64,000 nt of DNA from Fibrivirga algicola (GTDB lineage Bacteria; Bacteroidota; Bacteroidia; Cytophagales; Spirosomataceae): NCBI RefSeq assembly GCF_011742925.1, contig NZ_WAEL01000007.1:1-64000 (forward strand), read 5' to 3'. Below, piece by piece: positions 1 to 7,803 of the stretch. The stretch's first letter is position 1. Each line of letters opens with the position of its first letter. The notes beneath the pieces are model-generated. The model was not told where the DNA came from and searched no databases. It saw nothing but the letters and a program-made list of their open reading frames with translations. The translations under genes and the position numbers were made by a program.

Positions 1-37
1 CACAAACATCAAACCCAAAACATGAAACCCGAAACAG
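1..37. repeat. CAAAC-rich intergenic repeat arm
   Basis: This short A/C-rich stretch is built from CAAACATCAAACC-like units and lies just before the first gene. It resembles the right arms of the inverted repeats at 7711-7792 and 21661-21730, so the window probably opens inside a third copy whose other arm lies to the left. No function is known to me. Confidence 0.45.
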
Positions 38-58
38 GACACTTACTGTTAGTGCCGT

Positions 59-1300
59 ATGTCTTCGCGTCAATTAGCAATTATTGGAGGTGGCGCGGCC
101 GGTTTTTTTGGAGCCATTGCGGCTGCCGAGGCCGACCCGACCGCCACAATTACCATCTACGAAAAAGGCCGTCAGGTACTTCAGAAAGTACGGGTATCGG
201 GCGGTGGCCGGTGCAACGTCACCCACTCCTGTTTCGATCATAAGAAACTAGTTACGCATTATCCACGCGGCGATCGCTGGCTGCGTCCACTACTGACCCA
301 GTTCGACGCCGCCGGCACAGTGCGCTGGTTTGAAGGGCGGGGGGTAGCGCTGAAAACCGAAGCAGACGGCCGCATGTTCCCCACCACCGATTCGTCGGAA
401 ACGATTATCGACTGCCTGCTCGGAACGGCCCGAAAACTGGGTATTCGTATACAGACCAGTAGTGGTGTTGAGCGATTGGAGCCGCTGCCATCGGGTGGAT
501 ACGAGTTGCAGTTTTTTACCGGTGAGCGCGTTCAGGCAGATCGGGTGCTGGTGGCCACAGGTGGCTATCCACAGGCCCCGTCGTATGGCTGGATGCCCGA
601 CCAGAATGAACCCCTGCAAACACCGGTGCCGTCGCTATTTACGTTCAACACTCCCGATAATCCGTTGCTGTCGCTGGCGGGCGTGTCGGTACCGATGGCG
701 CGGGTGCAGGTGGTGGGCACGAAACAACAGCAAAGCGGACCCTTGCTCATTACGCACTGGGGCTTTAGTGGCCCGGCCGTGCTGAAGCTATCGGCCTGGG
801 CTGCGCGCGAACTGGCCAATTGCAACTATGCTTTTACACTGCGAATCAACTGGATGCCCGACAAAAACGAGGACCAACTGCGGGAAGCCATGGGTACGTT
901 CCGGCAGCAGCATCCCAAAAAACAGGTGACTTCGCAAAATCCGGTGGGGTTGCCCGCCCGGCTGTGGGAAGCGTTTTGTGCTGAAGCAGGCGTTGCCGAG
1001 GGGCTTCGCTGGGCTGATTTGCCCGGTAAAATGCAAAACAGGCTGATTGAACGCATTGGTAACAGCCAGTTTGTGGTGTCGGGCAAAAGCACCTTTAAAG
1101 ATGAGTTCGTCACCTGCGGCGGGATTTCGCTCGGGGCCATTCATCCTCAGACGCTCGAAAGTCAGGCGCATCCGGGGTTGTTCTTCGCCGGCGAAGTGCT
1201 GGATGTGGACGGGGTGACGGGGGGCTTCAACTTCCAGAATGCCTGGACAACCGGGTACGTTGCCGGCAAACACCTGGGGTTGGCGAACACCGCCAGTTAG
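59..1300 (+). CDS. HI0933/BaiN-family NAD(P)/FAD-dependent oxidoreductase
   Basis: 413 residues, the usual length for the HI0933 (YhiN/BaiN-like) flavoprotein family. The N-terminus carries a Rossmann dinucleotide motif (IIGGGAAG, about residues 8-15) that binds the FAD ADP part, followed by the family signature VSGGGRCNVTH near residue 46. The C-terminus has the second FAD-contact region (GLFFAGEVLDVDGVTGGFN), ending in an ATGYVAG-like helix. Substrate is unknown for most members, so only 'flavoprotein' is secure. The first ATG that leaves the Rossmann strand intact is used. It converges with the phosphopantetheinyl transferase gene and the two stop codons overlap by a few bases, so no terminator separates them. 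Confidence 0.9.
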   Translation: MSSRQLAIIGGGAAGFFGAIAAAEADPTATITIYEKGRQVLQKVRVSGGGRCNVTHSCFDHKKLVTHYPRGDRWLRPLLTQFDAAGTVRWFEGRGVALKTEADGRMFPTTDSSETIIDCLLGTARKLGIRIQTSSGVERLEPLPSGGYELQFFTGERVQADRVLVATGGYPQAPSYGWMPDQNEPLQTPVPSLFTFNTPDNPLLSLAGVSVPMARVQVVGTKQQQSGPLLITHWGFSGPAVLKLSAWAARELANCNYAFTLRINWMPDKNEDQLREAMGTFRQQHPKKQVTSQNPVGLPARLWEAFCAEAGVAEGLRWADLPGKMQNRLIERIGNSQFVVSGKSTFKDEFVTCGGISLGAIHPQTLESQAHPGLFFAGEVLDVDGVTGGFNFQNAWTTGYVAGKHLGLANTAS

Positions 1301-1929
1301 CAGGCTACAATGACCAGACCGGGCTCCATATACAGGCAATAAAGCGTCAGTGTCTCGTTATGATCGGGCAGGCGAACATGGCCGGTTAACTGAGTAGCGC
1401 CGCCCGGAAACGGGTCGATTAACAAGTGATCGCGGAAAGTAAGCTGGCGTTTACCATACAGCTTGTATAAGGCTTCCTTCGCACACCAGTACACCGCCAG
1501 TCGGTCGGGCTGGCCATTGGCATGAGCAATTTCTGACGCCGACAGTACACGGGGCACAACGCGGGTAAACTGGTCGCGGATCGGCTCTACGTCGAGCCCA
1601 ACGGGTTGGCTCTTGTGCCAGACCGCCGTGGCCCAGCCGGGGGTGTGCGACAGCGAAATGTGACCGGGAAGCCCGCGTAAATAGGGTTTGCCGAACTCGT
1701 CTTTCCACAGCCCCCTGTAATGACAGCGATGTGCCTCGACCAGTGTTTTCAGGGCTACGCGGCAAGCCAACCATTCGACTCGCTGACCCGCATGCGCAAT
1801 ACCGCCCAGGTCGATCTGCTCTTCCTCCGACAAGACAAGTTGGGGGGCCAGATCGATTTCAGACTCCGTAATCTGCCAGCGAATCAGGATACAGTTGGTT
1901 GTGACGAGGTGGGTAGAGACCTGAGGCAT
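1297..1929 (-). CDS. 4'-phosphopantetheinyl transferase superfamily protein
   Basis: 210 residues. Members move the phosphopantetheine arm of CoA onto a serine of carrier proteins (fatty acid, polyketide or nonribosomal peptide synthesis). Visible signatures are the Mg-binding GLDVEPIRD motif (G-x-D-x-E) near residue 113 and WCAKEALYKLYG (W-x-x-KEA-x-x-K) near residue 148, both hallmarks of the Sfp/Gsp group. Length also fits Sfp-type rather than the shorter AcpS. No carrier-protein or synthase gene lies nearby, so the partner is unknown. A near-consensus -7 element (TTGCTTTG on this strand, 1947-1954) suggests a promoter back-to-back with that of the WD40 gene. Confidence 0.9.
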   Translation of the reverse strand: MPQVSTHLVTTNCILIRWQITESEIDLAPQLVLSEEEQIDLGGIAHAGQRVEWLACRVALKTLVEAHRCHYRGLWKDEFGKPYLRGLPGHISLSHTPGWATAVWHKSQPVGLDVEPIRDQFTRVVPRVLSASEIAHANGQPDRLAVYWCAKEALYKLYGKRQLTFRDHLLIDPFPGGATQLTGHVRLPDHNETLTLYCLYMEPGLVIVAC

Positions 1930-1961
1930 GGAGGAAGGTGGTGCGTCAAAGCAATTGTAAC

Positions 1962-1969
1962 TACTTTTG
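1962..1969 (+). promoter_or_regulatory. Bacteroidota -7 element (TACTTTTG)
   Basis: TACTTTTG matches the Bacteroidota sigma-A -7 consensus TAnnTTTG. It lies 22 bases before the ATG of the WD40 gene. I see no good -33 TTG at the usual spacing, so this is supported by the -7 box and position only. Confidence 0.5.
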
Positions 1970-1991
1970 CACGAATTCTACTGCAATTATT

Positions 1992-2909
1992 ATGTTAAAA
2001 CCGGCCGCCATTCAAATTCAGCGCCTCGATACCTTTGGCGGGCACCGAGACAGCGTATTTGCGCTCGCTCCATCAGGGCAGGCTGGGCACTTCTTTTCCG
2101 CTGGTGCCGATGGCCAGGTTGCTGACTGGGACGTAGCCCGGCCTGATCTGGGGGCGTTGGTTGCCCGAATTCCGGCTTCAGTTTACGCCCTGACCCTCGA
2201 TACGCAAAGCGGTTTTTTATGGGTAGGGCAAAACTACGAAGGGATTCAGTTTATTGACCCACACCAAAAGGCACCCGTAGGTTCCCTGCAACTCACGACC
2301 GGGGCGATCTTCGACATTCAAATTTACCAGCAAACGGCCTTTATTGCGTTGGGTGATGGCGTGGTGGTGGTCGTTGACGTACCCACGCGGGCTATTCGCA
2401 AGCATTTGAAGGCGTCCGACAAGTCGGCGCGTTGCGTAGCGGTTAACCCCGTCGAGCGCGAGTTTGCCGTGGGCTATAGCGACAACCAGATCCGAATCTT
2501 CGATCTCACTACTTTCGACCTGAAACGCACAATCAGCGGGCCTGCCAACTCGGTGTTTACCGTAGCGTACTCGCCCGATTTCCGGCACCTGCTGGCGGGT
2601 GGACGCGACGCTCATCTGCGCTCGTGGGATGTGGAAGCCGAGTATCGCCCCGACGCCGATGTCGTTGCGCACCTATACGCACTCAACCACCTGGCTTACA
2701 GCCCAGACGGTCAGTGGCTGGCAACCGTGAGTATGGACAAGACCATCAAGCTGTGGGAGGCCGATACGCTGCGTCTGCGCAAAGTCATTGACCGGGCCAG
2801 GCATGGTGGTCACAGTACATCCATTAACAAGGTATTGTGGTTGTCGGGCACAACTTTTGCCACGGCTAGTGATGACCGTACCGTTGCCGTTTGGGAGGTT
2901 ATCGGGTAA
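1992..2909 (+). CDS. WD40-repeat protein
   Basis: 305 residues from the ATG at 1992. An upstream in-frame ATG at 1938 is rejected because it would precede the likely promoter. The protein is a run of WD40 blades: repeated GH-x(n)-D units such as 'FGGHRDSVFALAPS', 'ISGPANSVFTVAYSPDFRHLLAGGRDAHLRSWDV', 'LNHLAYSPDGQWLATVSMDKTIKLWE' and 'TSINKVLWLSGTTFATASDDRTVAVWEV', enough for a six- or seven-bladed propeller. There is no signal peptide, so it is probably a cytoplasmic scaffold. Its partner cannot be told from sequence. It reads in the same direction as the DivIVA-domain gene, 113 bases downstream. Confidence 0.85.
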   Translation: MLKPAAIQIQRLDTFGGHRDSVFALAPSGQAGHFFSAGADGQVADWDVARPDLGALVARIPASVYALTLDTQSGFLWVGQNYEGIQFIDPHQKAPVGSLQLTTGAIFDIQIYQQTAFIALGDGVVVVVDVPTRAIRKHLKASDKSARCVAVNPVEREFAVGYSDNQIRIFDLTTFDLKRTISGPANSVFTVAYSPDFRHLLAGGRDAHLRSWDVEAEYRPDADVVAHLYALNHLAYSPDGQWLATVSMDKTIKLWEADTLRLRKVIDRARHGGHSTSINKVLWLSGTTFATASDDRTVAVWEVIG

Positions 2910-3022
2910 GTAATTGCTTTCGGACTCAATTTTGTGGAAAATAATGCTGTAATTTCCCCTAATTGAGGCTTTCAACAGCCTCTCACCACCTGGACTATTC
3001 CTGTAGGATATACACAATACGC

Positions 3023-3949
3023 ATGAAAATTACACCAATAGAAATTCGCCAGCACACATTTGAAAAAAGTTTGCGTGGCTACAAAGTCGATGATGTCGAC
3101 GCCTTTTTATCGTCGCTGTCGCAGGAATGGGAGCGCGTTGTCGGCGAGAGCAAGATGCTGAAAATGCAACTTGAACTGGCTGAAAAAGAGCTCAACAAAC
3201 TGAAAGAAATTGAACTGACGCTGTTCCGTACGCTCAAAAATGCGGAAGATAACAGCTCGCACATTGCCGAGCAGGCCAACCGGCAAGCCGAACAGTATAT
3301 TGCCGAAATGCGCCAGAAGGCTGATGAACAATTGGCCGTGGCCAAGAAGAAATCGGCCGTGATGATTCAGGATGCCGAAAATCAGGCCAGGTACGTTCGC
3401 GAAAACCTGTCGGTAGAACTGAAGTCGCTGGAACAGGATTTCAAGGCGATGGAGCGCTACAAAGACAACCTGATGGTGCAGATTCGGGCGCTGGCAACCA
3501 ACGCCATGGACAGTGTGGATCGGTTTGAGAAGAAATTTGCCCGTCAATCGGCTAAGCAGAAATTCGATGAGGTAGGTGGTGAGCCTGTTAATGCCGAAAC
3601 ACCCGTTGCCGAGTTGCCTGCTCCCGAAGAAGCGCAGCCAGTCGAAGCACCCATGCTGGAAACAGAGACCGCAACCGGTTCCGATGTGGTGAATGAAGAG
3701 CCAGATCAGGCGACGGAAGCAGAGCAGGAGGTTCAGCCAGTCACGGTTAGTGCGCCTGAACTGCCGGCCAACGCGGAAGTCCCCGACGATTTACCCACGA
3801 ACGTCCAGTCGACCGATGAGCCGAATCCGTTGGCTGGCGCTGATGCTTCGGCTCAGTACGGCGCCAGTGCTACGGTCAATGAACCGCAGGTAACGCAGGT
3901 TGAGCGGGACGAAAAGAAAGGGGGCGGTTCATTTTTTGACCAGATTTAA
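3023..3949 (+). CDS. DivIVA-domain protein
   Basis: 308 residues starting MKITPIEIRQ, the classical DivIVA N-terminal motif, followed by F-x-x-x-x-R-G-Y-x-x-x-V-D-A-F-L (FEKSLRGYKVDDVDAFL, residues 12-28) that forms the membrane-sensing coiled-coil dimer head. Residues about 30-170 are heptad-rich coiled coil. From about 190 the chain becomes an acidic Glu/Pro/Ala-rich disordered tail and ends with a short basic/Gly segment. DivIVA proteins mark curved membrane or division sites in Gram-positives; the role in Bacteroidota is little known. An earlier ATG at 2963 adds a tail with no family similarity, so it is not used. folB follows after 12 bases and is probably cotranscribed. Confidence 0.88.
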   Translation: MKITPIEIRQHTFEKSLRGYKVDDVDAFLSSLSQEWERVVGESKMLKMQLELAEKELNKLKEIELTLFRTLKNAEDNSSHIAEQANRQAEQYIAEMRQKADEQLAVAKKKSAVMIQDAENQARYVRENLSVELKSLEQDFKAMERYKDNLMVQIRALATNAMDSVDRFEKKFARQSAKQKFDEVGGEPVNAETPVAELPAPEEAQPVEAPMLETETATGSDVVNEEPDQATEAEQEVQPVTVSAPELPANAEVPDDLPTNVQSTDEPNPLAGADASAQYGASATVNEPQVTQVERDEKKGGGSFFDQI

Positions 3950-3961
3950 CCAACCGCTATT

Positions 3962-4312
3962 TTGGGTACCATCGCCTTAGAAGGCCTCGAATTTTTTGCA
4001 TATCACGGTTTTTATGATGAGGAGCAAAAAATTGGCAATAAGTACGCCGTAGATATTACCGTTTTCGCCGATTTTTCGGAGGCGGCCCGCCGCGATAAGC
4101 TCAGTGCCACGGTTAACTACGAAGCTTTGTACGAAATTACGGCGGCAGTGATGAAACGGCCCGCCCGCTTACTTGAACACATTGCCCACAACCTGATTGC
4201 CGATATCAAGCAACGTTACCCGGCTGTCGAGAGTGTTGAGGTAAGTGTTTCTAAATTTAATCCACCCATCGGTGGGGTCTGCCACCGGGCCCGGATTACC
4301 CTTCGGGAATAA
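3962..4312 (+). CDS. folB: Dihydroneopterin aldolase
   Basis: 116 residues, the normal FolB length. The enzyme converts 7,8-dihydroneopterin to 6-hydroxymethyl-dihydropterin and glycolaldehyde in folate synthesis. The family hallmarks are present: FFAYHGFYDEEQKIGNKYAVDI at the N-terminus (His and Glu near the pterin site), TVNYEALYEI, RPARLLEHIAHNLIADI and the C-terminal VSVSKFNPPIGG with its lysine. The start appears to be TTG at 3962, because no ATG occurs before the conserved first strand (I-x-L-x-x-L-x-F). It lies 12 bases after the DivIVA-domain gene, suggesting an operon, and ends at a strong hairpin. Confidence 0.92.
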   Translation: MGTIALEGLEFFAYHGFYDEEQKIGNKYAVDITVFADFSEAARRDKLSATVNYEALYEITAAVMKRPARLLEHIAHNLIADIKQRYPAVESVEVSVSKFNPPIGGVCHRARITLRE

Positions 4313-4315
4313 AGC

Positions 4316-4361
4316 CAGCGCGCTGGCTACCACTGGTGTTTACCTGGTAGCCAGCGCGCTG
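4316..4361. terminator. Bidirectional hairpin between folB and sigma gene
   Basis: Arms 4316-4332 and 4345-4361 pair over 17 bases with a 12-base loop. Each arm itself contains the palindrome CAGCGCGCTG, so cruciform or alternative folds are possible. There is no long T-run. It sits exactly between two convergent genes, which suits a bidirectional terminator. Confidence 0.75.
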
Positions 4362-4367
4362 AATTAG

Positions 4368-4916
4368 TTACGGGCATTTCTGCTGATAAGCCTTAGCCTG
4401 ATCACGGGCTCGTTTGAGCCGCATTTTCATCGCACTTACGCTGACATCGGCTTCGTTGGCCAGCGTTGCCACATCTTTGTTGGCCAGGTACCGGCGCCGG
4501 AGCAACTGCTGATCCTGAGAAGACAGCTTGCCGAGCGATCGTTCAGCTCTAAACCAGCGTTCGTCGAGGGTAGGCTCTTCTGGTTGTACGTACAGGCCAA
4601 GCGCTTCATTGCTTACATCTAGCGGCACAAAAGGGCGTCGCTTCAAGCTGTCTAGTACCGTAAGGCAGTGATGTCGGGTGAGTACAAACAGCCAGGTAGA
4701 GAACTTAGCTTCGGCCCGAAAGGTGTGGAGTCGGGTGTAGACTTTACAAAAAATCTCTTGTGTTTGATCCAGCGCCTCTTCCGGGTCTGTGAGCAGTTGC
4801 AGGCATGATTGAAATACTTTTTGGTGGTAGCGCTGGTGAAGCTGAGCAAATAGAGCGTCTGACCTTTTGAGTACAAAAGCCGCTACAATCGTCTCGTCGG
4901 AATCGACTTGTTTCAT
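4368..4916 (-). CDS. ECF-type RNA polymerase sigma factor
   Basis: 182 residues. Region 2 is seen as DPEEALDQTQEIFCKVYTRLHTFRAEAKFSTWLFVLTRHHCL (about residues 42-84), with the helix that recognises the -10 element. Region 4 is a helix-turn-helix near the C-terminus: LSSQDQQLLRRRYLANKDVATLANEADVSVSAMKMRLKRARD (about 131-174). Region 3 is absent, as expected for ECF sigmas. No anti-sigma gene is next to it: the adjacent 371 bases hold no gene and the next gene is a flavoenzyme. Its trigger and regulon cannot be inferred here. Confidence 0.92.
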   Translation of the reverse strand: MKQVDSDETIVAAFVLKRSDALFAQLHQRYHQKVFQSCLQLLTDPEEALDQTQEIFCKVYTRLHTFRAEAKFSTWLFVLTRHHCLTVLDSLKRRPFVPLDVSNEALGLYVQPEEPTLDERWFRAERSLGKLSSQDQQLLRRRYLANKDVATLANEADVSVSAMKMRLKRARDQAKAYQQKCP

Positions 4917-5287
4917 GATAGTTGAGCCATACTGATCACGCCGAGACGTAGGAGCAGAGCCAATTTAAATGAGTGTGTAGATGTCCCGATGAGGCTGTAA
5001 ATCCGACGAGTAGCCTATGTTTGAAGCAGTTACACGATCGGTTTATCAGGAATAGTAAGCATACGCTGATCTAATGTGTTTGGATTTCATGTAGCTACAC
5101 TTATTATGAATTAAATTTTATTTATATGAATACGTATTTGATTATAAAGTCTTTAGCTAGCCGATCAGCCTGAAAAAATCGCTGAACGTGCTATTTTCTC
5201 AGGCGATTTTTTCGGCTAAATCAGAAACAACAAGTGAGTGGTTCACTGTATGTCGTATACAGTGTTGCCGGACGGGGCGGAAGTTAT
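4917..5287. other. 371-base intergenic region with hairpins
   Basis: I find no gene here. An inverted repeat at 5172-5182/5203-5213 (GAAAAAATCGC and its complement) has a T-run inside the stem and lies downstream of the minus-strand flavoenzyme gene, so it may be that transcript's terminator. A second, perfect 8+8 palindrome with a 5-base loop occupies 5244-5264 (CACTGTAT/ATACAGTG) and could be another stem or a protein site. The rest is AT-rich and would hold the promoter of the sigma gene. Confidence 0.5.
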
Positions 5288-6544
5288 TTATGAGAAACGT
5301 CCGGGCAGGAAGGGAGCAAGGTCCATGCTGGGCGAGGCATTGGCAATGGTTTCGGCAACCAGTTTACCCGTGGCAGGCCCCAGGCTCAGGCCCATCATCC
5401 CATGTCCCGTGGCAAGGGTCAGGTTATCGAACTGACGGACGCGGCCAATGTACGGCAGCCCGTCGGGGGAGCAGGGGCGAAGACCTTTCCAGACCGTTTC
5501 TGCTTTTGGTAGTTCAACCGGTAGCTCAGGGTAATACTGCGTGATGCCCGCTACAATTCCACGTACCCGGTTCATATTGACCGACTGATCGGTGCCCGCC
5601 ACCTCGAGCGTTCCGGCAAAGCGCAGGCCGTTACCCATTGGCGTGGCTGTAGCGCGCGCTTCGAGCATAATGGCTGGTATCTGCACTGTTTTGGCCAGGT
5701 CGTTCAGCATGAAGCTGTAGCCTTTGCCCCCTTGCAGTGACAACGAAAAGCCGAGTAGGCGGGCCAGTTCCGGAGACCAGGAGCCCCCCGCCACCACTGC
5801 CTGATCGACGGTGTAGTCGCCTTTGTTGGTTACGATGCGGTCGATGCGCGACCCCTGTGTGCCGAAACCGGTGACGGTCTGTTCCTCCACAAACTGAACG
5901 CCCTGCTGCTGCAGGTACGTAACAAGCGACCGAATGAGTTCGCTGGGATTCAGGTGCGCATCGCCGGGGTAGAAGATTGCCCCCCGCACGTCGACCCGCA
6001 CGTTGGGTTCTTTATCCTGTACCTGCTGCCCTGAAAGGAGCTGTGCCTCAATACCGGCGCGGTTGGCAACGTCGGCTTCTTCGGCCATTTCGTGTTCAGC
6101 ACCGGCGGTTTTGTAGAGCATCATCAGTCCCCGTTCCTGCCAGCCAAACGGAGCCAGCGTACCTGCTGAGCTGGCAGCGGCCAGGTCCTGATATAGTTTT
6201 TTGCTCAGTAAGCTAATATCGCGCAGGGCCGGAATAGCGCGTTCAACGTGTGCGGGTGTGGCGTGCCGGTAAAAGAGCCAGCCCCAGCGCATCAAATCCA
6301 GGTTCAGGCGGGGTTTGACGTAGAACGGGCTGGTCGATTTCAGCATCCAGCGCATGCCTTTGGCAATCATACCCGGTTGGGCCAGCGGAATAATGTGGCT
6401 GGGCACAATCATCCCCGCGTTACCGAATGAACAGCCGTCGGTGATCCGGTTCTGATCGAAAACAGTAACACGGTGCCCCGCCTGATGCAGGTAATAAGCC
6501 GAGCTAAGCCCGATAATGCCGCCGCCGATGATGCCAATATGCAT
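5288..6544 (-). CDS. DadA-family FAD amine oxidoreductase, probable D-hydroxyproline dehydrogenase
   Basis: 418 residues of the DAO/DadA family. The N-terminal Rossmann motif is IGIIGGGIIGLSSAYYL (residues 3-19), followed by the FAD ribose-binding strand VTVFDQN. The C-terminal half has the conserved WKGLRPCSPDGLPYIGRV and LATGHGMMGLSLGPATGKLVAE segments. Such enzymes oxidise D-amino acids to imino acids. Because a hydroxyproline 2-epimerase and a DHDPS-family deaminase are encoded just upstream on the same strand, the most likely substrate is cis-4-hydroxy-D-proline, giving pyrroline-4-hydroxy-2-carboxylate. A general D-amino acid dehydrogenase remains possible. The 140-base gap before it carries an ATTGG/CCAAT-rich imperfect inverted repeat. 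Confidence 0.85.
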   Translation of the reverse strand: MHIGIIGGGIIGLSSAYYLHQAGHRVTVFDQNRITDGCSFGNAGMIVPSHIIPLAQPGMIAKGMRWMLKSTSPFYVKPRLNLDLMRWGWLFYRHATPAHVERAIPALRDISLLSKKLYQDLAAASSAGTLAPFGWQERGLMMLYKTAGAEHEMAEEADVANRAGIEAQLLSGQQVQDKEPNVRVDVRGAIFYPGDAHLNPSELIRSLVTYLQQQGVQFVEEQTVTGFGTQGSRIDRIVTNKGDYTVDQAVVAGGSWSPELARLLGFSLSLQGGKGYSFMLNDLAKTVQIPAIMLEARATATPMGNGLRFAGTLEVAGTDQSVNMNRVRGIVAGITQYYPELPVELPKAETVWKGLRPCSPDGLPYIGRVRQFDNLTLATGHGMMGLSLGPATGKLVAETIANASPSMDLAPFLPGRFS

Positions 6545-6684
6545 GGTAATTGGTGATTGATTATTGGGTTATTGGTAATAGAGTATCGGTGGTTAAGCGG
6601 GGTACGGGAATTGGTCAGTGTAGGGTTGCGACAGGTAATGGAGGACTTACTCAGTCACCTACTTTCCAATCACCCATTTCCCAC

Positions 6685-7689
6685 TTACAATACCTGAAAT
6701 CCGAAGCGGTATGGGTCTTCTTCGTCAAGAATGAGGTGGTTATAGCCATGAATGATGGCCCATCCCTCAATGCTGGGTACAATGGCTGGTTTGCCGGCCA
6801 GCTCGGTTTCGGCCTCGATTCGCCCGTTGAAAATAGAGCCGATAATGCTCTCATGAACAAACGTTTCGCCGGGCTTCAGTCGTCCTTTGGCATACCACTG
6901 CGCCAGCCGGGCCGACGTACCCGTGCCGCAGGGCGAGCGGTCGATGGCTTTGTCGCCATAAAAAACGGCGTTGCGCGCCGTAGAGGTAGTTTGCAGGGGG
7001 GCACCTGTCCAGAGAATGTGGCTAAGGCCGTTGATCGTCGGGTTTTCGGGATGCACGAAGGTATACTGCTCGTTCATCCGCTCGCGCATGACCCGGGCCC
7101 AGGCAATGAGTTGTTCGGCTTTGTAATGCTCCAGACCAGGGAAATTGGGCTGCGGGTCAACGATGGCGTAGAAATTACCCCCATACGCCACGTCGACGGT
7201 CAGTTCGCCGAGGTCAGGGCATTGTACGGTCAGCCCTTCGGCGGCGAGGTACGATTTGATGTTCGTAATCTTCACCGACTTTACTTTTTTGCCTTCCTGA
7301 ACATACGTCACCTTGATCAGACCGGCGGGCACTTCAAGGTTGAGCACGCCTGGCGTTTTGGGGGAAATCAGCCCCTGTTCGATGGCTACCGTAACGGTGC
7401 CGATGGTGCCGTGGCCGCACATGGGCAGGCAGCCCGACGTTTCGATGAAGAGCACACCGGCATCGTTGGCGGGGTCGGTGGGTGGATACAGAATACTGCC
7501 CGACATCATGTCGTGACCGCGCGGCTCAAACATCAGCGCTTTCCGAATCCAGTCGTAGTCGCGGAGAAAATGCTGCCGCTTCTCGCTCATCGAATTACCG
7601 ATCAGTTGCGGAATGCTACCGCCCGTAACCACCCGCACCGGGTTGCCGCAGGTGTGGGCATCAATGCAGAAAAAATGAAAATCAGGCAT
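6685..7689 (-). CDS. 4-hydroxyproline 2-epimerase (proline racemase family)
   Basis: 334 residues, the typical proline racemase/hydroxyproline epimerase length. Both catalytic cysteines are present: MCGHGTIG (Cys91) and DRSPCGTGTSA (Cys254). Two cysteines mark a true epimerase, because 3-hydroxyproline dehydratases have Thr in place of one. The reaction is trans-4-hydroxy-L-proline to cis-4-hydroxy-D-proline by two-base proton exchange at the alpha carbon. Proline racemase activity cannot be fully excluded, but the flavoenzyme downstream and the DHDPS-like deaminase upstream make hydroxyproline the best fit. There is no signal peptide, so it is cytoplasmic. It is preceded by the CAAAC hairpin. 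Confidence 0.9.
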   Translation of the reverse strand: MPDFHFFCIDAHTCGNPVRVVTGGSIPQLIGNSMSEKRQHFLRDYDWIRKALMFEPRGHDMMSGSILYPPTDPANDAGVLFIETSGCLPMCGHGTIGTVTVAIEQGLISPKTPGVLNLEVPAGLIKVTYVQEGKKVKSVKITNIKSYLAAEGLTVQCPDLGELTVDVAYGGNFYAIVDPQPNFPGLEHYKAEQLIAWARVMRERMNEQYTFVHPENPTINGLSHILWTGAPLQTTSTARNAVFYGDKAIDRSPCGTGTSARLAQWYAKGRLKPGETFVHESIIGSIFNGRIEAETELAGKPAIVPSIEGWAIIHGYNHLILDEEDPYRFGFQVL

Positions 7690-7710
7690 GGGAGGGAAGG
7701 GGTTAGTCTG

Positions 7711-7792
7711 ACGTTTGTGGTTTGGTGTTTGACGTTGCGTTGCTTGTTTGAGATTCGTCCCTAATCACAGTCAAACACCAAACCATAAACGT
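7711..7792. repeat. CAAAC/GTTTG inverted repeat between hydroxyproline genes
   Basis: Arms 7711-7733 and 7770-7792 are 23 bases each with one mismatch, separated by 36 bases. The arms are built from GTTTGGTGTTTG-type units. It lies in the 114-base gap between two genes of one presumed operon, so it could act as a partial terminator, an mRNA stabiliser or a mobile non-coding repeat. The same sequence style recurs at 1-37 and 21661-21730. Confidence 0.75.
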
Positions 7793-7803
7793 CAAACAGA
7801 ATA

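Noticed and set aside
4316-4361. CAGCGCGCTG palindromes considered as a partition or methylation site
   Set aside because: They form a larger stem between convergent genes, so a terminator explains them.
6550-7764. 404-residue open frame on the plus strand opposite the epimerase
   Set aside because: Lacks motifs and overlaps a gene with both catalytic cysteines in place.
7711-7792. Inverted repeats considered as CRISPR repeats
   Set aside because: No regular spacers and only one pair per site; no cas genes.
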